Position numbers and translations under genes: made by a program. The notes beneath the pieces were generated by a model. That model did no database searches, was not told the DNA's origin, and worked only from the letters and a program-made list of their open reading frames with translations. A DNA stretch of 64,000 bases from Ophiodon elongatus (taxonomy: Eukaryota; Chordata; Actinopteri; Perciformes; Hexagrammidae): NCBI GenBank assembly GCA_016806645.1, contig JACSYO010001980.1, positions 2,089,001 through 2,153,000 on the forward strand. The letters are read 5' to 3'. Positions 1-13,059 of this stretch are shown piece after piece (position 1 is the stretch's first letter; the number at the start of each line of letters is the position of its first letter).

Positions 1-967
1 GAGAGAGGGGGCAGCGAGAGCCGGGGGAAACTGGGAGAAGATAGAGGGACGGAGGAAAGTGAGCTGAGAAACAGCTGTAGAAGAAGAGATGATGTGAGCT
101 GTTTCTGACTGTATTCAAAGATGTATTAAAAAAAAAACTATATTTAAGGGGGGAAGGCATATTAAGAAAAGAGAAGCATGGAGGGAATTAGAAAGAATGT
201 ACAGATATTGATGATATTGATACTTCCTCAAACTGGTAGTTGTATCCCCCAAAAAACTGTCTAAAAAACAGACCTACAATTTTACATAATTTACAATAAT
301 ATAAGACGAGAACAGCATGTCATATTTCAGAGCCAACAAATTACATTGTTGCAATTGATTGTATATCTGAATTGTCTAAGCGTTTCAGCACTACGCCGCA
401 AATGTTGAAATCATATCTGCCTTTAAAATCCAGTATTGGATCGCGCTCTGAAAGAAATCACTAAAAATGTCAGATCTTTTTTATCTTCACAATGAAGTAT
501 TGAACATCCAAACACTTTCCAGTGTCTGCGGCTCAAATTACATTACTGACCATATAATTGTATAATTGGATCTAATAGTTGGAAATGATCTTTGTGGCTT
601 TGGGACTAAAAGAGAGAAACACTGTACATCATTGAGGCTTTCACGTTCTCCCTCCTCTTGTCCTGGGCCACATAGCTGTTGTATCCTAGCAACCGGCACA
701 AAGAAGCCAGGCCACGACAAGGAGCAGGAAGTTCAGTATCTCTTCTGTTTTTTGAGCCTCTCAGTACAGTATATATCTCCGCCTACGTCCGTCATCTTTA
801 TTTCTTTCAGTCTTTTTCTCTCACTCTTTTTTTTGTTCGTCACTTTTATGCTCTGCCACTCTTCCCCCTCACTTGCTCTCTGTAACCCTCTTTCAACCTC
901 TCTCCCGCTCTGATTTTGGCACTGCCACGCCTGTTGCTGACACAGCGAACAGGGACAACCGGGGAGG

Positions 968-972
<5 letters not shown>

Positions 973-1000
<28 letters not shown>
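973..1000. repeat. (CT)14 microsatellite
   Basis: Pure CT run; other short CT runs at 8001-8028 and CA runs at 5280-5312, 17070-17104 and 19231-19266 in the same intron. Confidence 0.95.
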
Positions 1001-1004
<4 letters not shown>

Positions 1005-1433
1005 GAAAAAGAGCTTCTGTGGGGTGAAATCATCCTGTGAAACGCCGGCTGCTGCTGGAAAAATCCACAGCAGGAATGTGGGACAATCTGACTTGGAATC
1101 CAAGTTGAGGACACAGACCCAGAAATGCCCTGCTCTGGCTAAAACTGACCTCATAATTTAAAGGAAAACAGCAACGTTTTTGGCCGGTTTTATAACATTC
1201 TTGTAAAGTGAGGAGAACACAGACACCGCAAGTATCCATGTGTACCCAGTAGCATTTCCTCTTGAGCTTTATTTGTCATGTTGAGATCGTCTGCAACAGG
1301 CATTAGAAGAAAAGGGAAAGTGAAGATTTAACCACAATATTATCCACTGTGTACGGATTTTAGGCTCCCTCTGGTATCTATATTAAATACTGTATGTAAA
1401 GTATTCTTATCTCGTCACAGATAAACTTACTTG

Positions 1434-1690
1434 AGCTGAAACTCAATGAATAGATTTCGTCAAATCAACAGAAAATGAATCAGCAACTTTTCTTACACAA
1501 ATTTCGTAAAAAAAAATTTAGAAAACATTAGTTTGAGCTTCTCATTTTAAGTGTCCACTGCTCGTCTCTGTCATTTGTGAAAGGACACTGAATATTTTGG
1601 GGTTTTGTTGGTCATTTTTCCGAACAGTCTATCGAACAAACCATTACCAAAACATCGAGAAAATGAATGGTTGCTTGATTGCGAATGAAA
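1434..1690 (+). repeat. Dispersed teleost repeat, copy A (degenerate)
   Basis: Begins GAGCTGAAACTCAATGAATA, then AATCAACAGAAAATGAATCA and GAATATTTTGGGGTTTTG, and ends in an A-rich part with AAAACATCGAGAAAATGAAT. This order (agctgaaac, attaatcgatt-like ends, acagaaaattaatc, tgaatatttttgggttt) is that of a very common non-coding repeat in percomorph fish, recognised from memory. Related to fragments at 3905-4165 and 4560-4865. Confidence 0.55.
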
Positions 1691-3904
1691 ATAATATTTG
1701 ATATTTGTGCTTAAAAATGACCAGTGGTCCTATACTTCCCAAAGCCACTCATCTAATGGCATTCCCCGATGTGATGACCATGAATGAGCCCAGGTGCCTG
1801 CTCCAAAACAGGAAATGTAAGAGAACATCTGACCTTCCCTTTACACAGAGCTGACGGCAAGTGAGAGAACATGGGATGCTAGAAGACACACCCTGCGATA
1901 CAGAAGCATACTGTGCATACACTATCATAGACGAGGTGTGAGACACAGAGAAGGAAACAAGAGCCAGAGGATGACAAAGTAGATTTCCTTCTGTTGTGGC
2001 TTGTTGCAGTTGTTCGGAGCTGCCTGGGAGACTCTGTTGTCCCACTTGAGGTCATTGCTGGTACAAGACAAACCAAATGCCATTCCAACACAAACAGTGG
2101 AAAAAGAACATTTAGTCTTTATGTCAAGAGGTTGTCAATAAATCATACTAAAGCAGCAATGCTGAGGCAACTTTGTTCACGCATTTTTCCGTCAGCTATG
2201 CCCAAAAAAAAACTGTCTCATTAGAATGCAGTGTTCTCAAATAATGGACCAACTACTTGCGTCTTGACTTTTTGCTCAGCATCTCATGCAAACAGTTCAG
2301 CGCGAATGTTCGAGCAGCAGTTGACAGTATGAAAGGACTGTTGAGCACGTGAAAGATCGGACCAGTATAGCAAGAGTGATGACAGGAGAAAGAGAAAAAG
2401 AGAGAGGGTGGAAACCACACTAACCAGATTAGCACCAGTCTCCAAATAGCCTTCGTCCACTTCCTCCCCTATGCCCGACACAAACCTGTCCTCGGTTCCA
2501 GACGGCAACACAAACATACAGCGAAACACTGCCTATGACCTTCGCTGAGAGCTTAACCTTGTAAGCTCACTGACACTACGGGCATCGTTTGCTGCTGGTT
2601 ACTAAGCTGAAATGCACCCCGCGTCACTGGTGAATATGGTTAACTAAGATTCAGTGAGTTTTGAGTGCGTAGTGCATTCAAAAATGGACTTAAAAAATGG
2701 CAACATACAAAAACTAAAGCAGTTTGATTGTCTGTATATCAACAATTCACCACCCGTCTCGATAACTCCACAGTTAAGTAATTCAGTAACTAAAGCGGCT
2801 AGGGTATGATGAATGAACAACCAGAAAATCTGACTGGTCTGTTTGTGAATGCATTGGTAAATAAAAAGTACAGGAAGACTTTAAGTTTCAATGAAGGCCT
2901 CAAAAACCGCTGAAAACTGATGACCTACTCAGGAAATGTTGTTGGCATCATGTTGATGCAGCATTGACCTACATAAGTGGAATGCATACAACTATAACAG
3001 CTATTATGTCTGCCATGCCAGTCTTAAAGAAATGACATTGTTAATGGAGTAGGCTATCCTTTAGATGCCAGCTCTTCAGCGTGGCAACTTGCCTTCTATG
3101 GATGCCAACTTCACTTACAACTGAATGCTTGGATGAAATGCCAGTGAATTAGCTGCCAACATGCTGTCTGACTGCCCGTGCCGACCGTATTGAAGATGTT
3201 TTGTAAGGATGCCCGTCTTCTCCAGCTAAGATCACACAGGACAGGACGGCAGCTCTGAACACGGTTTCTGTGCGACATCCAGGAAATAAATCAGCAGTCT
3301 CTAACAGGATTGGCTGAAATCCTCCCTGACCTCATTCCTTCAACTCTTCAGGGACAGACAGAGGAAAGGATTAGGAGAGACGCCAAAAAAAAAAAGAGTG
3401 AAAGTAACAACTTGAGAAATGGGAAACCTTATCAACCTTTAACTTGTGGATACAAATGATAACTTGTATTTGGGTTATTGCCAAGTTTGTCTTATCTAAC
3501 CACTGTGAAAAGTAAATCATTACAAATCCTGCCCAACTGTATCCTTCATTTAAACTTCAAAATATAATGGCTTGTAAAATGGAGAAAATTGGCAATGAAC
3601 TGAGGAATTTACAATGTGGCTACAGTGGTCATAAAACTTCTGCCCTGAATCAGTAAGCCTTCATACAGTATCAATGTGGCAAATAGGAAAAGAATATGTA
3701 GGAATGATGAAATCTCTCAAGTTTAGAACCAATAATCTCAACTCAAGGTCTGACTAGTTTTTCACTTTCAACCATATCCGACAGTCTTCTTCAGTGACAG
3801 AAGTTCCATACTTAAGTCACATGATTGAGCCATTTTAAAGTTTGCAACTGAGCAAACTCCAGTCACCGAGGAAGACCGTGAGATGCAGTTGAAGAGCAGT
3901 TAGG

Positions 3905-4165
3905 ATTATTTTTAGATCTAAAACAATGAATCAATTACTTGATTGACAGAAAATGAAGCAGCAACGTTTTTTCAAGCAAAACTGCATTACATTCACTGGT
4001 GCTGTCTGTTCAAATATATATACACATATATATGTCCTGCTGTTCTTGATAATTTACAGAATATCTTAAAGTTCAAATAAATATTTATAAGACAAATAAT
4101 TGATCAGTCAATTGAGAAAAAAAGATTCTGATGAATCAAAAAGAAATTAACCATTACTTGCAGCC
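3905..4165 (+). repeat. Dispersed teleost repeat, copy B (degenerate)
   Basis: Same family as 1434-1690: AATGAATCAATTACTTGATT, GACAGAAAATGAAGCAGCAA, then AATTGATCAGTCAATTGAG and a TTACTTGCAGCC end, which resembles the usual gttgcagccc terminus. Internal ATATATACACATATATATG. Confidence 0.55.
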
Positions 4166-4559
4166 GGAAATATTTTGTCAAAAATATTCAGACCCACAGT
4201 GCAGTTTGCGATGTCACAGTGCTACATCTGTGCATGTTGTTAATACTTAAAAGTTTTCCCAGGCTTACAGTGGCCACTCGCTCTACTTTCTTTGTCGTGG
4301 CTCTGGGAAGTTTGAAACAGGAAGTGCCAAACAAGAACAGGAAGAGGAAGTGGGTTCTCAATCCAGACTGTTTTCCAGTCAGAAAAACTCAACCCAAACG
4401 CTGACATGGGAACATTCCGTTATATTTTAGCACCGGAAATATCACATGTACTGTGTGTTGTTTATTTAGAATGAATACTAAATGGGTTGTTTCATTCTCA
4501 GCTTATAAGTGACAAATCTGGCTTTTATCTGTCTTACCAAAAGGCAAAACTGATGACTG

Positions 4560-4865
4560 ATTGCGACTGATCATTTCTATTAGATAACTTTCTGACAACA
4601 TGTACAAATTATCTTAACAACTGCAGTAGTTTTTAATTAATATTTCATGTCAAATGATTATCGTCAAAACCATCGTTTTACAACAATATAAAAATGAGAA
4701 AAGCCAGATATTCTTACATTTTTGAGGCGCAAGACACAGCAATGATTTGATATTTCAGAAAAATGCATCAATTATAAATACTGCTGACAATAATTTTTCT
4801 GACAATCAACTAATAGCAATTGACTACTTGTTTCAGTTCTAACTAATATATGTTTGCAATTAAGG
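4560..4865 (-). repeat. Dispersed teleost repeat, copy C (inverted, degenerate)
   Basis: Opposite orientation to copies A and B: ends ACAATCAACTAATAGCAATT then GACTACTTGTTTCAGTTCTA, the reverse-oriented head of the same family. Copies B and C face each other about 400 bp apart. Confidence 0.45.
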
Positions 4866-5429
4866 GTTGTCTAATATAATGGATACAACTTTTACAGTTT
4901 ATTCAATTGCAGAATGCATTATTTCAAAAGCAAAAGAACAAAAACTGATCACATTTACTATTAGATTTCTTTCTAATATGTATAGCGCACATCAACATAG
5001 AACACAAACTCAAACTCACCATGAAATGAAAAGACAAAGCCTGGACCTGCTGTATGGACACATGGACTTGAAATATAACCAAAGCTGTTTGCATAAAACA
5101 AAAAACGAACTGTGATCCCATTTATTATTCTGAGTCAGTGAACACATGCACAGAGTCTGAATGGCCACCACATGGCAACCTTTAACTTGGCCAAGGATCA
5201 GTCATCCACTGAGCAGATACAGAGAAGTCATCTTGTTGTGTATCCAATGCCATCTGACATTTGCCAGCCAGCCTAGCAACCACACACACACACACACACA
5301 CACGCACACACAGTTGCCTTTTATGTGTTGTGGCAGCAGAGAATTGGCTGGAGGTGTTGGAGGTATTCGGAGAAATCCTGCTTCAAACAGAATGAGGAAT
5401 AAGGAATACAAAAAATTGCACTTTGATCT

Positions 5430-5830
5430 AGCCTGCTCATCAGCTTTTTTAAATCCCTCTAGCTGGTTAATTACCCCAGCCTCTTTCTCCCCCTCCCTAG
5501 AGGTAGCAAAATATGCCTTTTAATTAATATTCTTTTAGCACGACGAATGAGCCTCGCAGTCATTCTCACCAACACCCAAACCCCCCCACCATCACCAGCA
5601 CTGAAACCTCCCCCTTTAGCGAGCCAAACCCCATGCAGACCAAGCACCTCCCAGCTGTAATCTCCCTTTCCTCCCTTCTCCCATCGTTAATCCTTCATTC
5701 TCCTGTTCGCTCCTTTCCTGTCGAGATGCTACCGGGTTATCAGAGGCAATCCTATTAATTCACCAAGCTTGTGGTGGGGAATTTGAACTCCCGAGCAATC
5801 ATTTCCTAACTTGAATCTGTGCTTGAGGGA
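5430..5830. promoter_or_regulatory. Candidate conserved non-coding element in arhgap26 intron 1
   Basis: Compositionally complex, non-repetitive segment with several homeodomain-type cores (GGTTAATTACCCCAG, TTTTAATTAATATTC, CCTATTAATTCACC) and GAGCAATCATTTCC between runs of pyrimidines. This is an impression from texture only; conservation cannot be tested here. Confidence 0.2.
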
Positions 5831-6091
5831 GAATAAAACTGCTGAATTTGGTGTGGTCATAGCTACAGGGCAAACTACTGGGGCAAGTGTGTGTCTCGGC
5901 ACCCGTGTGTTGTCATGCTGCTAGGCGTACGCATGCATGTGTGAGCAAGCTGTCTACGACACCTGCTGCAGCCTCGGGCAAGCTGTTGTGAGGTTAGGAA
6001 AGGCCAGGAGCCAAGTGACGACATCATGGCCGAGTGATGTTGCACCAACATTATGATATTATGTTACTTGCATGTTAAAATTTTAATTTTA

Positions 6092-6113
6092 ATAATAATA
6101 ATAATAATAATAA

Positions 6114-6163
<50 letters not shown>
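6092..6163. repeat. (AAT)n followed by (AT)22 microsatellite
   Basis: AAT units at about 6090-6112 followed by an uninterrupted TA run at 6120-6163. Confidence 0.95.
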
Positions 6164-6165
<2 letters not shown>

Positions 6166-6320
6166 GGAAATGACACACATTTTCACACAATCTCTCCTGG
6201 AAGTCATTCATGGTGTGAAAACAAAAAAGAGAACTAGAGAGAGAAGTTAACACCTGGGTTCATCATCCACGCCCAGCTGGCCAATCACGGCGTGAAATGG
6301 GTGTGAATGTGCGGCGCGTT

Positions 6321-6894
6321 CTCACTCCCAATTCGTCAAATACCGGACACTTGGTCAATACCCATCAGCGTCTGATAACGATGCAACCAGGCACCCTTTA
6401 GCGTCTGTATGAGACACACCGGACTTTCCACTAACGCCAATGTAAACCCATCCCAACTGATGTAGTAAAGAGCGAGAAAGTCTGAGTAAGGCAGGAGAAG
6501 AAGAAGGAGGAGGAGGAGGGACATTTGACGGGTCCAAAAGAAGGCAGGACTTTCACCCAGCAGAACTCTGTTCGCGTCCCTTGTGAAACCGTGTTTTGTT
6601 ACGTAACTTAAAAAAAAACATACTTATTTCAACCCAAACCACAATCTTTTCCTCAGTAAGTACTTTGTTGCCTAAACCTAACAAAGTAGTTTTGTTGCGC
6701 GAATGAGCCAAAACACTAAGTAAACCTACGCTGGATGTTTATTTTGAAAAAGACACCGTTAGCATGTAACAAGCCAAAACTAAAACGCCATCCCTGACCG
6801 ACCAAAACTGATGCTAGAGATGTAGCCAGAGCGTCACAGTTTGAAGCGTACGGCCACTGACCAAGTGTCTGTATTTGAGGAGTTGGGGAGTGAG
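6321..6894. mobile_element. Non-autonomous element with inverted ends (degenerate)
   Basis: Positions 6321-6357 and 6858-6894 are imperfect inverted copies (the reverse complement of the left begins TGACCAAGTGTCCGGTATTT; the right begins TGACCAAGTGTCTGTATTTG). The interior has TTGCCTAAACCTAACAAAGT, typical of a frequent fish repeat. 6321-6420 reversed also aligns along its length with 50049-50140 (shared GACGCTAAAGGGTG), so it is a repeat family. No transposase frame is present. Confidence 0.55.
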
Positions 6895-7001
6895 AATGTG
6901 TTGAAATGTAGGATTGTTGTATTCAGAAAGTTAAAGAAATGGTCAGACACCACTTCTTTTAATTCAACGTGGGTTGAAGGTATTGGGTTTGTTATATACA
7001 C

Positions 7002-7039
7002 ACATACATACATACATACATACATACATACACACACAC
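7002..7039. repeat. (CATA)n then (CA)n microsatellite
   Basis: About eight CATA units followed by a short CA run. Confidence 0.9.
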
Positions 7040-7263
7040 GTACAGTAGATCGTCGCCACTGCATTGTTTAAATGTTGAGGACGAGTTGTGGAGCAAGGCC
7101 GGTTGGAAGAGGAGAGAAGGTTTGGGTGATGAGGGGAGTGTGTGCAGAGATACTGTAGCATGCAGAGCTGGGCTTTACCCTGTACACACACGCAGCACAA
7201 AACGTGATGCCGTACCAATGCCAATGGTTCTTGTACATACATTTAAAAAGGAGCAATATAGGA

Positions 7264-7372
7264 CATTCAGAGCATTAATATAGCAGCAAACAAATATTTG
7301 CCATGTAACGATATAGTGGAGTAATGTCTGCCAGAGCAGAGAATGAAGTCACTCTCCTTCTGCGTGTGTTGT
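7264..7372 (+). repeat. Dispersed repeat copy, paired with 10272-10379
   Basis: Shares ATTCAGAGCATTAATATAG, GATATAGTGGA and GAGCAGAGAA blocks in the same order with 10272-10379: about 86% identity over about 108 bp by my count, with one indel. Both are in arhgap26 intron 1, in the same orientation. Confidence 0.8.
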
Positions 7373-7776
7373 CGGCCACATTTTTTATTTTAAATCGTAA
7401 AAAGGCATTTCAGGACACAGTGGAACGTACTCACATTGATATCATGAATATACTTGAGCCTTTAAATTTAATCTGATCAAGTATTAATTAAGTCACTACT
7501 TTGCTATAATTCTGGTTCAAATAAATATTTCACTGCAGTTCTCACAGTCGAGGAAACAAGAAGTTTGCATGGAAATTCAACACGGAAGTTGTAAGTTTCT
7601 GACTTTTAAAGCGCCAAAATGGTCCATAGATAATCTGCAGTATAGAAAATTACAGCACTTCACGTTAACGCCAATAAAAGCATTTATTACAGAAAATACA
7701 GAAGCTGAGCACTCCACTCTTCCATTAGGAAACTAAAAAGCAGCCCTGAAGGCACCATCATGTGCTTTATTACCAT

Positions 7777-7890
<114 letters not shown>

Positions 7891-9774
7891 CCTCATTTTC
7901 TATTAATTTGCTATTACAGTGTGCACAGATAGCACAGATAAGGGAGAGTACATGTTCTGTCCTCAGAGTCTATTACAGTCTTTTGTTAGTGGAGCCATTA
8001 CTCCCTCTCTCTCTCTCTCTCTCTCTCTTCGCCCGGTTTCTCTTTGTGTCTCTCGGTCTGTCGGGACGAATCACAGCAGCCTGGGGGATTTTCGGCCGAG
8101 TGGCTGCTGCTCGGTGGCTTGTCAGTTTAAGTCCTTCCTCTGAGGCCAGCGTGACACAGAGAGGCACAGAGATAAGAGAGACACAAACGATGATAGGGTA
8201 AGGGGATCAAAACAGAGCAAGACAACGAAGTGCCACCCTGGTAATGCACTCCCACAGAATTTGGGGAGGGACAAGCTGGAAGTTTAACTTTGAAGACATG
8301 ACATATGCTTTTCGCCTTGAGGCAGCAAGTAGTGTATTACGAATTCCATCCTCCTATCTGTTGTCCGGGCAGGTTCGTGCCCCGCAAATATCTATCTCGA
8401 CTCTCACGAGTTGACAGCAAAATGGCTGCTATTCTAACATTTGAGCATTTTAGGCACTACAGCCTCATCCTGTTTGCCACAAAACATGCTATATTCCAAA
8501 ATACCGTACACTGAAACCAGTACACGTTATGTAAGGGGAGATTAAACTTCCAATCATATGACGGTAGCTGGATTTTGACCATCATAAGATGTAGATGGAT
8601 AGTTCTTAGCAGAATCAAAGAACACTACAAACCCACCACCTGGGTTTTATGCTCCGTCAGGCACTTCCTTTGTTGCACGAGCCCTTTCAGGCATTTGTCA
8701 CCGTGGTCTGTGCAAGGAAGTACACGGGTACACAATGTGGCAGGACTTTCGTATGTCATTTAGCAGCTATACATGAACAGATTTGAGAATTTCTGAGTAA
8801 ATGAGTCATTTCTGAGTAAAGACCGCAAACTGTTGTGAGAAACTACAACTTGGCTGATTTTATACTTCAGGTAGATTGGCGGGCGGTCTGAGGCATGTGC
8901 ACAGGCTCCAAAACTAACAATACGAATAATCTACTAGATATTCCAGATATGTTAATCTACAAACATTGAATGCTGCAATTTAAATAAACTAAAAGCACAA
9001 ACTCTGAAGTTGTTTGGCGCTAATAAAGCAATCAGCTGCCCTCATCTTATTTATACAATTACATGTAGCCCATTATAATGGCATCTCAAATAATTACCCC
9101 AAAATTAATTTAGCAGAAAAGGAAGTCATAGTGGTTTCTGAATGAGGGCTGAATACAGCTTAGTGTAAGTCTTCAGTGTCAATCTGTGAAATCATACCGG
9201 ACAACCCACAAGAGATGCAGAGGACTGGTTTACAGAGAAGCTAAAAAGGGGAATTTCACTCAATTTACCATTTCAGTATGTAATTCCCTGATGTAGAACA
9301 GACTAATCAATAGACACTTAAAAAAAACTTGAATAACTCCAATTAGTTGTGAATCCGATGAAGAGTCCAACATGTGATGGTCTGTTGACAGTTGATGGGA
9401 AACCGACTTTGTGGGACCTGCAGCGAGCAGAGAGACAAATGAGCTTCACATTATTGTGGTTTTGGTGTTTCAGTTGTGGGCCAGAAAATGTGCTTTTATC
9501 ACCGTATGATCCTCTGCAGTTCCTGCGGTGAGCTTTTGATTTCCAATGGACGTCTCTCGATGTGACATTTTCAAATTTAAAAAGATGATTCTTTTCATTT
9601 TTTTTGGCCAGCTCTTTGAAGCAGGAGTGATGGTAATATTGATGGTTTACTGTATTATTACATTAGCCTGTAAAATGAAAAAGAGCCCCAATATCATAAT
9701 ATTACAAACAGCAGCATCTCAAAATAGTTTAATTAGAATGTTTAAATGATGCAATTGTTTGGTGGCAGCTGGTA

Positions 9775-9852
9775 TTAAAAAAATAACGTTGGGTGATTTT
9801 CACCCACGCGACCACCATCGCGTGGGTGAAAATTACCCGACATTAGGGTTAA
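9775..9852. mobile_element. TTAA-flanked hairpin MITE, piggyBac-like ends
   Basis: TTAA at 9775-9778 and 9849-9852 enclose a near-perfect hairpin: arms 9791-9810 (GGGTGATTTTCACCCACGCG) and 9819-9838 (CGCGTGGGTGAAAATTACCC), 19 of 20 bases paired, with an 8-nt loop. The outer part (TTAACCCTAATG on the reversed right end) resembles ends of TTAA-targeting elements. There is no coding capacity. Confidence 0.65.
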
Positions 9853-10271
9853 ATGTGAGATATCAAGAAATGTTTATTGTTTTAATACCGCTTACTCCGT
9901 CAATTGTATATATTTACATTCTGTCAGAGCCTTGTTTGGCTTGTGTCCTTATTTTCCTCTTCAAAAGGAAGCCACAACGAAACAATTCTCTTGGAATTAT
10001 TCTGTCAGTTTACGTAAGGGTCTAAATTTAGAGTGAAGAAGAATTTGCTTTGTTCAAACTCGCCATGTAATTCGAATTTTGTTTCTTTCTGGATGAGAAA
10101 AATCATCCATCGCGACACTGAAAGTCAAAATGGCTTTCTGTGTCAGTGCAATAGATGGTACCACAATACCTAGACAACATATAGTCATCAAATAAAAGAT
10201 ACTGGATATTACTCACATTTTGATCCCCAACTGGAAATATTGTCGATAAAATTGACGGTGCTAGATTAAAT

Positions 10272-10379
10272 ATTCAGAGCATTAATATAGAAGGAAACAA
10301 CTATTTCCTATCTAAAGATATAGTGGATAATGTCTACCTGAGCAGAGAACGAAGTCCCTCTCCCTCTGTGTGTCTTGTT
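10272..10379 (+). repeat. Dispersed repeat copy, paired with 7264-7372
   Basis: Second copy of the 7264-7372 sequence. The flanks differ, so it is a dispersed repeat or element end rather than a local tandem duplication. It is followed by CpG-rich sequence to about 10550. Confidence 0.8.
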
Positions 10380-10430
10380 ATCCAAGCCCCTCGTTGCGTC
10401 GTTGACGTAGCCGGCCGTCTGCTCATGCTG

Positions 10431-10470
10431 TTAGTGCATGTTAGTGCATGTTAGTGCATGTTAGTGCACG
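10431..10470 (+). repeat. 10-bp tandem repeat, four copies
   Basis: TTAGTGCATG repeated three times exactly plus TTAGTGCACG. It sits in a CpG-rich patch. Confidence 0.97.
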
Positions 10471-13059
10471 TGACCGTGCGTGTGACTGGCTAGCTCACAG
10501 CCGCTGCTCTGCACTGCACTTATACGCCATCCCGCATGACTGAGTTGTTGCAGTAGCGTAGCACCCACCCTCAGGTTTACACTGATACTATATAACTATA
10601 CTATATACTATGGTTTGCACTGTTAGCGCTTTTAACACCGTTAGCTGCGAGCCGATGCAAATATGTTTTGAATATTCAATTCTGTCCCACATGCCAGCAG
10701 AATATATACTTCCATATCTTAGAGCAACAAAGCACAATAATTACTGTACCAGCTATGCTTAATGAGACACCACTTGTTCAGAAAGCCAGTGTGTTTGCCT
10801 GAATAAATAATGAACCAACAGCTCTGACATTCAGCTGTCCTCGACTAAAACCTGCATAAAGTTTAACAGTTACCATGTGACCTCACAGCAATTCGGGTTA
10901 AGATTTAAGTGTATTGTTCAAATGCCACTTTCCATACAAGGGATATGCTGAGGTAGTCAAGACCAGTCAATTTTATTTAATCCGAAATCACTAAACAATC
11001 GGTACGACATAAGCATCCAATATTCTTAGATGCCTCGGCTATGGAAAAAAACTCATTCACATTCATTTATATTGAAATAACCCATCACTGTTAGGGTAAA
11101 GGATATATACACACACACTGTAAATACTTGTGTCTTTCTTGGTTCCAGAAACAGTGACATGCCTGACTTGCTCATTCAAGTGGGCAGAGTCAACAGTGCA
11201 GGGAGTTTCAATTAGAATTGAACTCTAGATGTTCATTGATCACATCGTCAACACGCAGGTGACACGACCTCGAACCCCGCAGAAGCAGAAGCACACATCA
11301 CCCACCTGAAGTCTGGCCTTGAATGGAGCTTGTACTAAGAATCATCCCACCTGACCTCACCATAACTCTTTTGCAGAATAGCAGCCGACCCAGAGTAATC
11401 CTACATCTCATGCCGGCCCATGAAGTGGCCTTCCATAAATCCCCTTAAACAGAGAGGCAAGATATTTCGTGTGAAAGCGTTTGAATGAAGTGTTTGCACA
11501 AGGTTCAATGAGACCTAAAAATGAGGCACACTGCACATCCAGTCATCACATTGTTGTTTCTATATTTTTACAAAATCTCTTCATGAAATTAACCTGACAG
11601 TTAAAACCTCTACAAATATGAAATGGTGTAACTACAAAACACAAAACAGGGCCCCACCCTCAACCACAAGCCACCCCATAAACGGTCTGTGTTTGCTATC
11701 ATTTCCCACAGAGATGGACATAAGTCCCCGCCCCCAAAACTCACTCCTCTCACACTTACACCACCCTGAATCCCCTGCTCTCTAGCATTAATCTTGGCTT
11801 GACCTCCTGACCCCTCCCCCCCCGAGTCCCACCGGCGTCACTGCAAGACATGATCAGGACCAAAGGGCAGAGGAGGAAGATCTGAAATATAGATCTCGAA
11901 TCCTGGGAGGAAGACAAAACAAATCCTAAATGAATAAATAATGAAGATATTCCCTCACCCTCGAGGCCAAAGCCAGACCCAGACATCAAGCCCAGCCAAC
12001 CAATTCATCCCCAACAATGACACCAGACGCATGAAAACTGGGGATAAAGCGAGCTCGCACACACCTACCAGATTACCCCCACTAAGCCTGAGTTTTGGCT
12101 GGCTTTGCACCAGGACACCCACCCCCAACACCACCCATGCATGTGTGCGAGTGTGCGCACAGTGGCCACATCAAATGTGTGAGGCTGTGATAAAGAGCAA
12201 GGCATAAAAAAAAAAAAAAAAAAAGGAAGAGAGAGCGGTAACCTGGGGATTAAATATTCTTAGCAGGGGGTTATTTTTGGAGCAGGATGGGAGCCTAACG
12301 CAGACACGCACACTGTTAAATACACACACACACTTCCTCGCTCTCCATGCCAGTGGACTGTGGTTTGTTTGGGTTGGCTTTGGGCAGCAGTGGAGTCGAG
12401 TCTTCCCCCTCAGCCCACCCCTGCACTCATACACACAGATACAGAGTGATTTAAAAATTGCATGTTCTATGACAGTATACTGCAGGCCCACCAACATCAA
12501 CATGGGGTGAACCTCAATAAGGGGAAAATTGATTGGGACAGAGCTATATTAAATCAGTTCATGTATAAAAATCCGTCAGCTGGGAAAGTCTAGGAGGTGG
12601 AAGTTGAGAAGTAGCACACTTCCTTTCCCCAACAAACACTGCTGAAGTGCTCCAGCGCTGGAGATGGAAGGAGTAGGAGTATAACCAATGTACAACTCTT
12701 ACTTTGATATTAACTTAAGACGCAAAAGTTGGATCTAATCTAAAAAAAGGACAGAAATTTCTAAATTTAAACCAGATTCTGGCCCTGTTGTGCTCCATTG
12801 GCTAATCATTCATTGCAAATTATTCCACAACTGGCCAGTTCTCAATTGTCATGTTATTGAGGCTCACGGGAGACTGGAAACAATATCAAAATATTATGTG
12901 GTGCATGTTTATAGGGCATTGGCGATTGCTTTAAGTAGTCATGTACCAACCTCAAAAAGTTGCCGACTAGTCAATTAAATCGCAGGAGGTATATGGTTTT
13001 TGTTTTCACCCGAGAACGAATGATTAATTCACATCAAAAAAAGGTATCAAATACAACAG

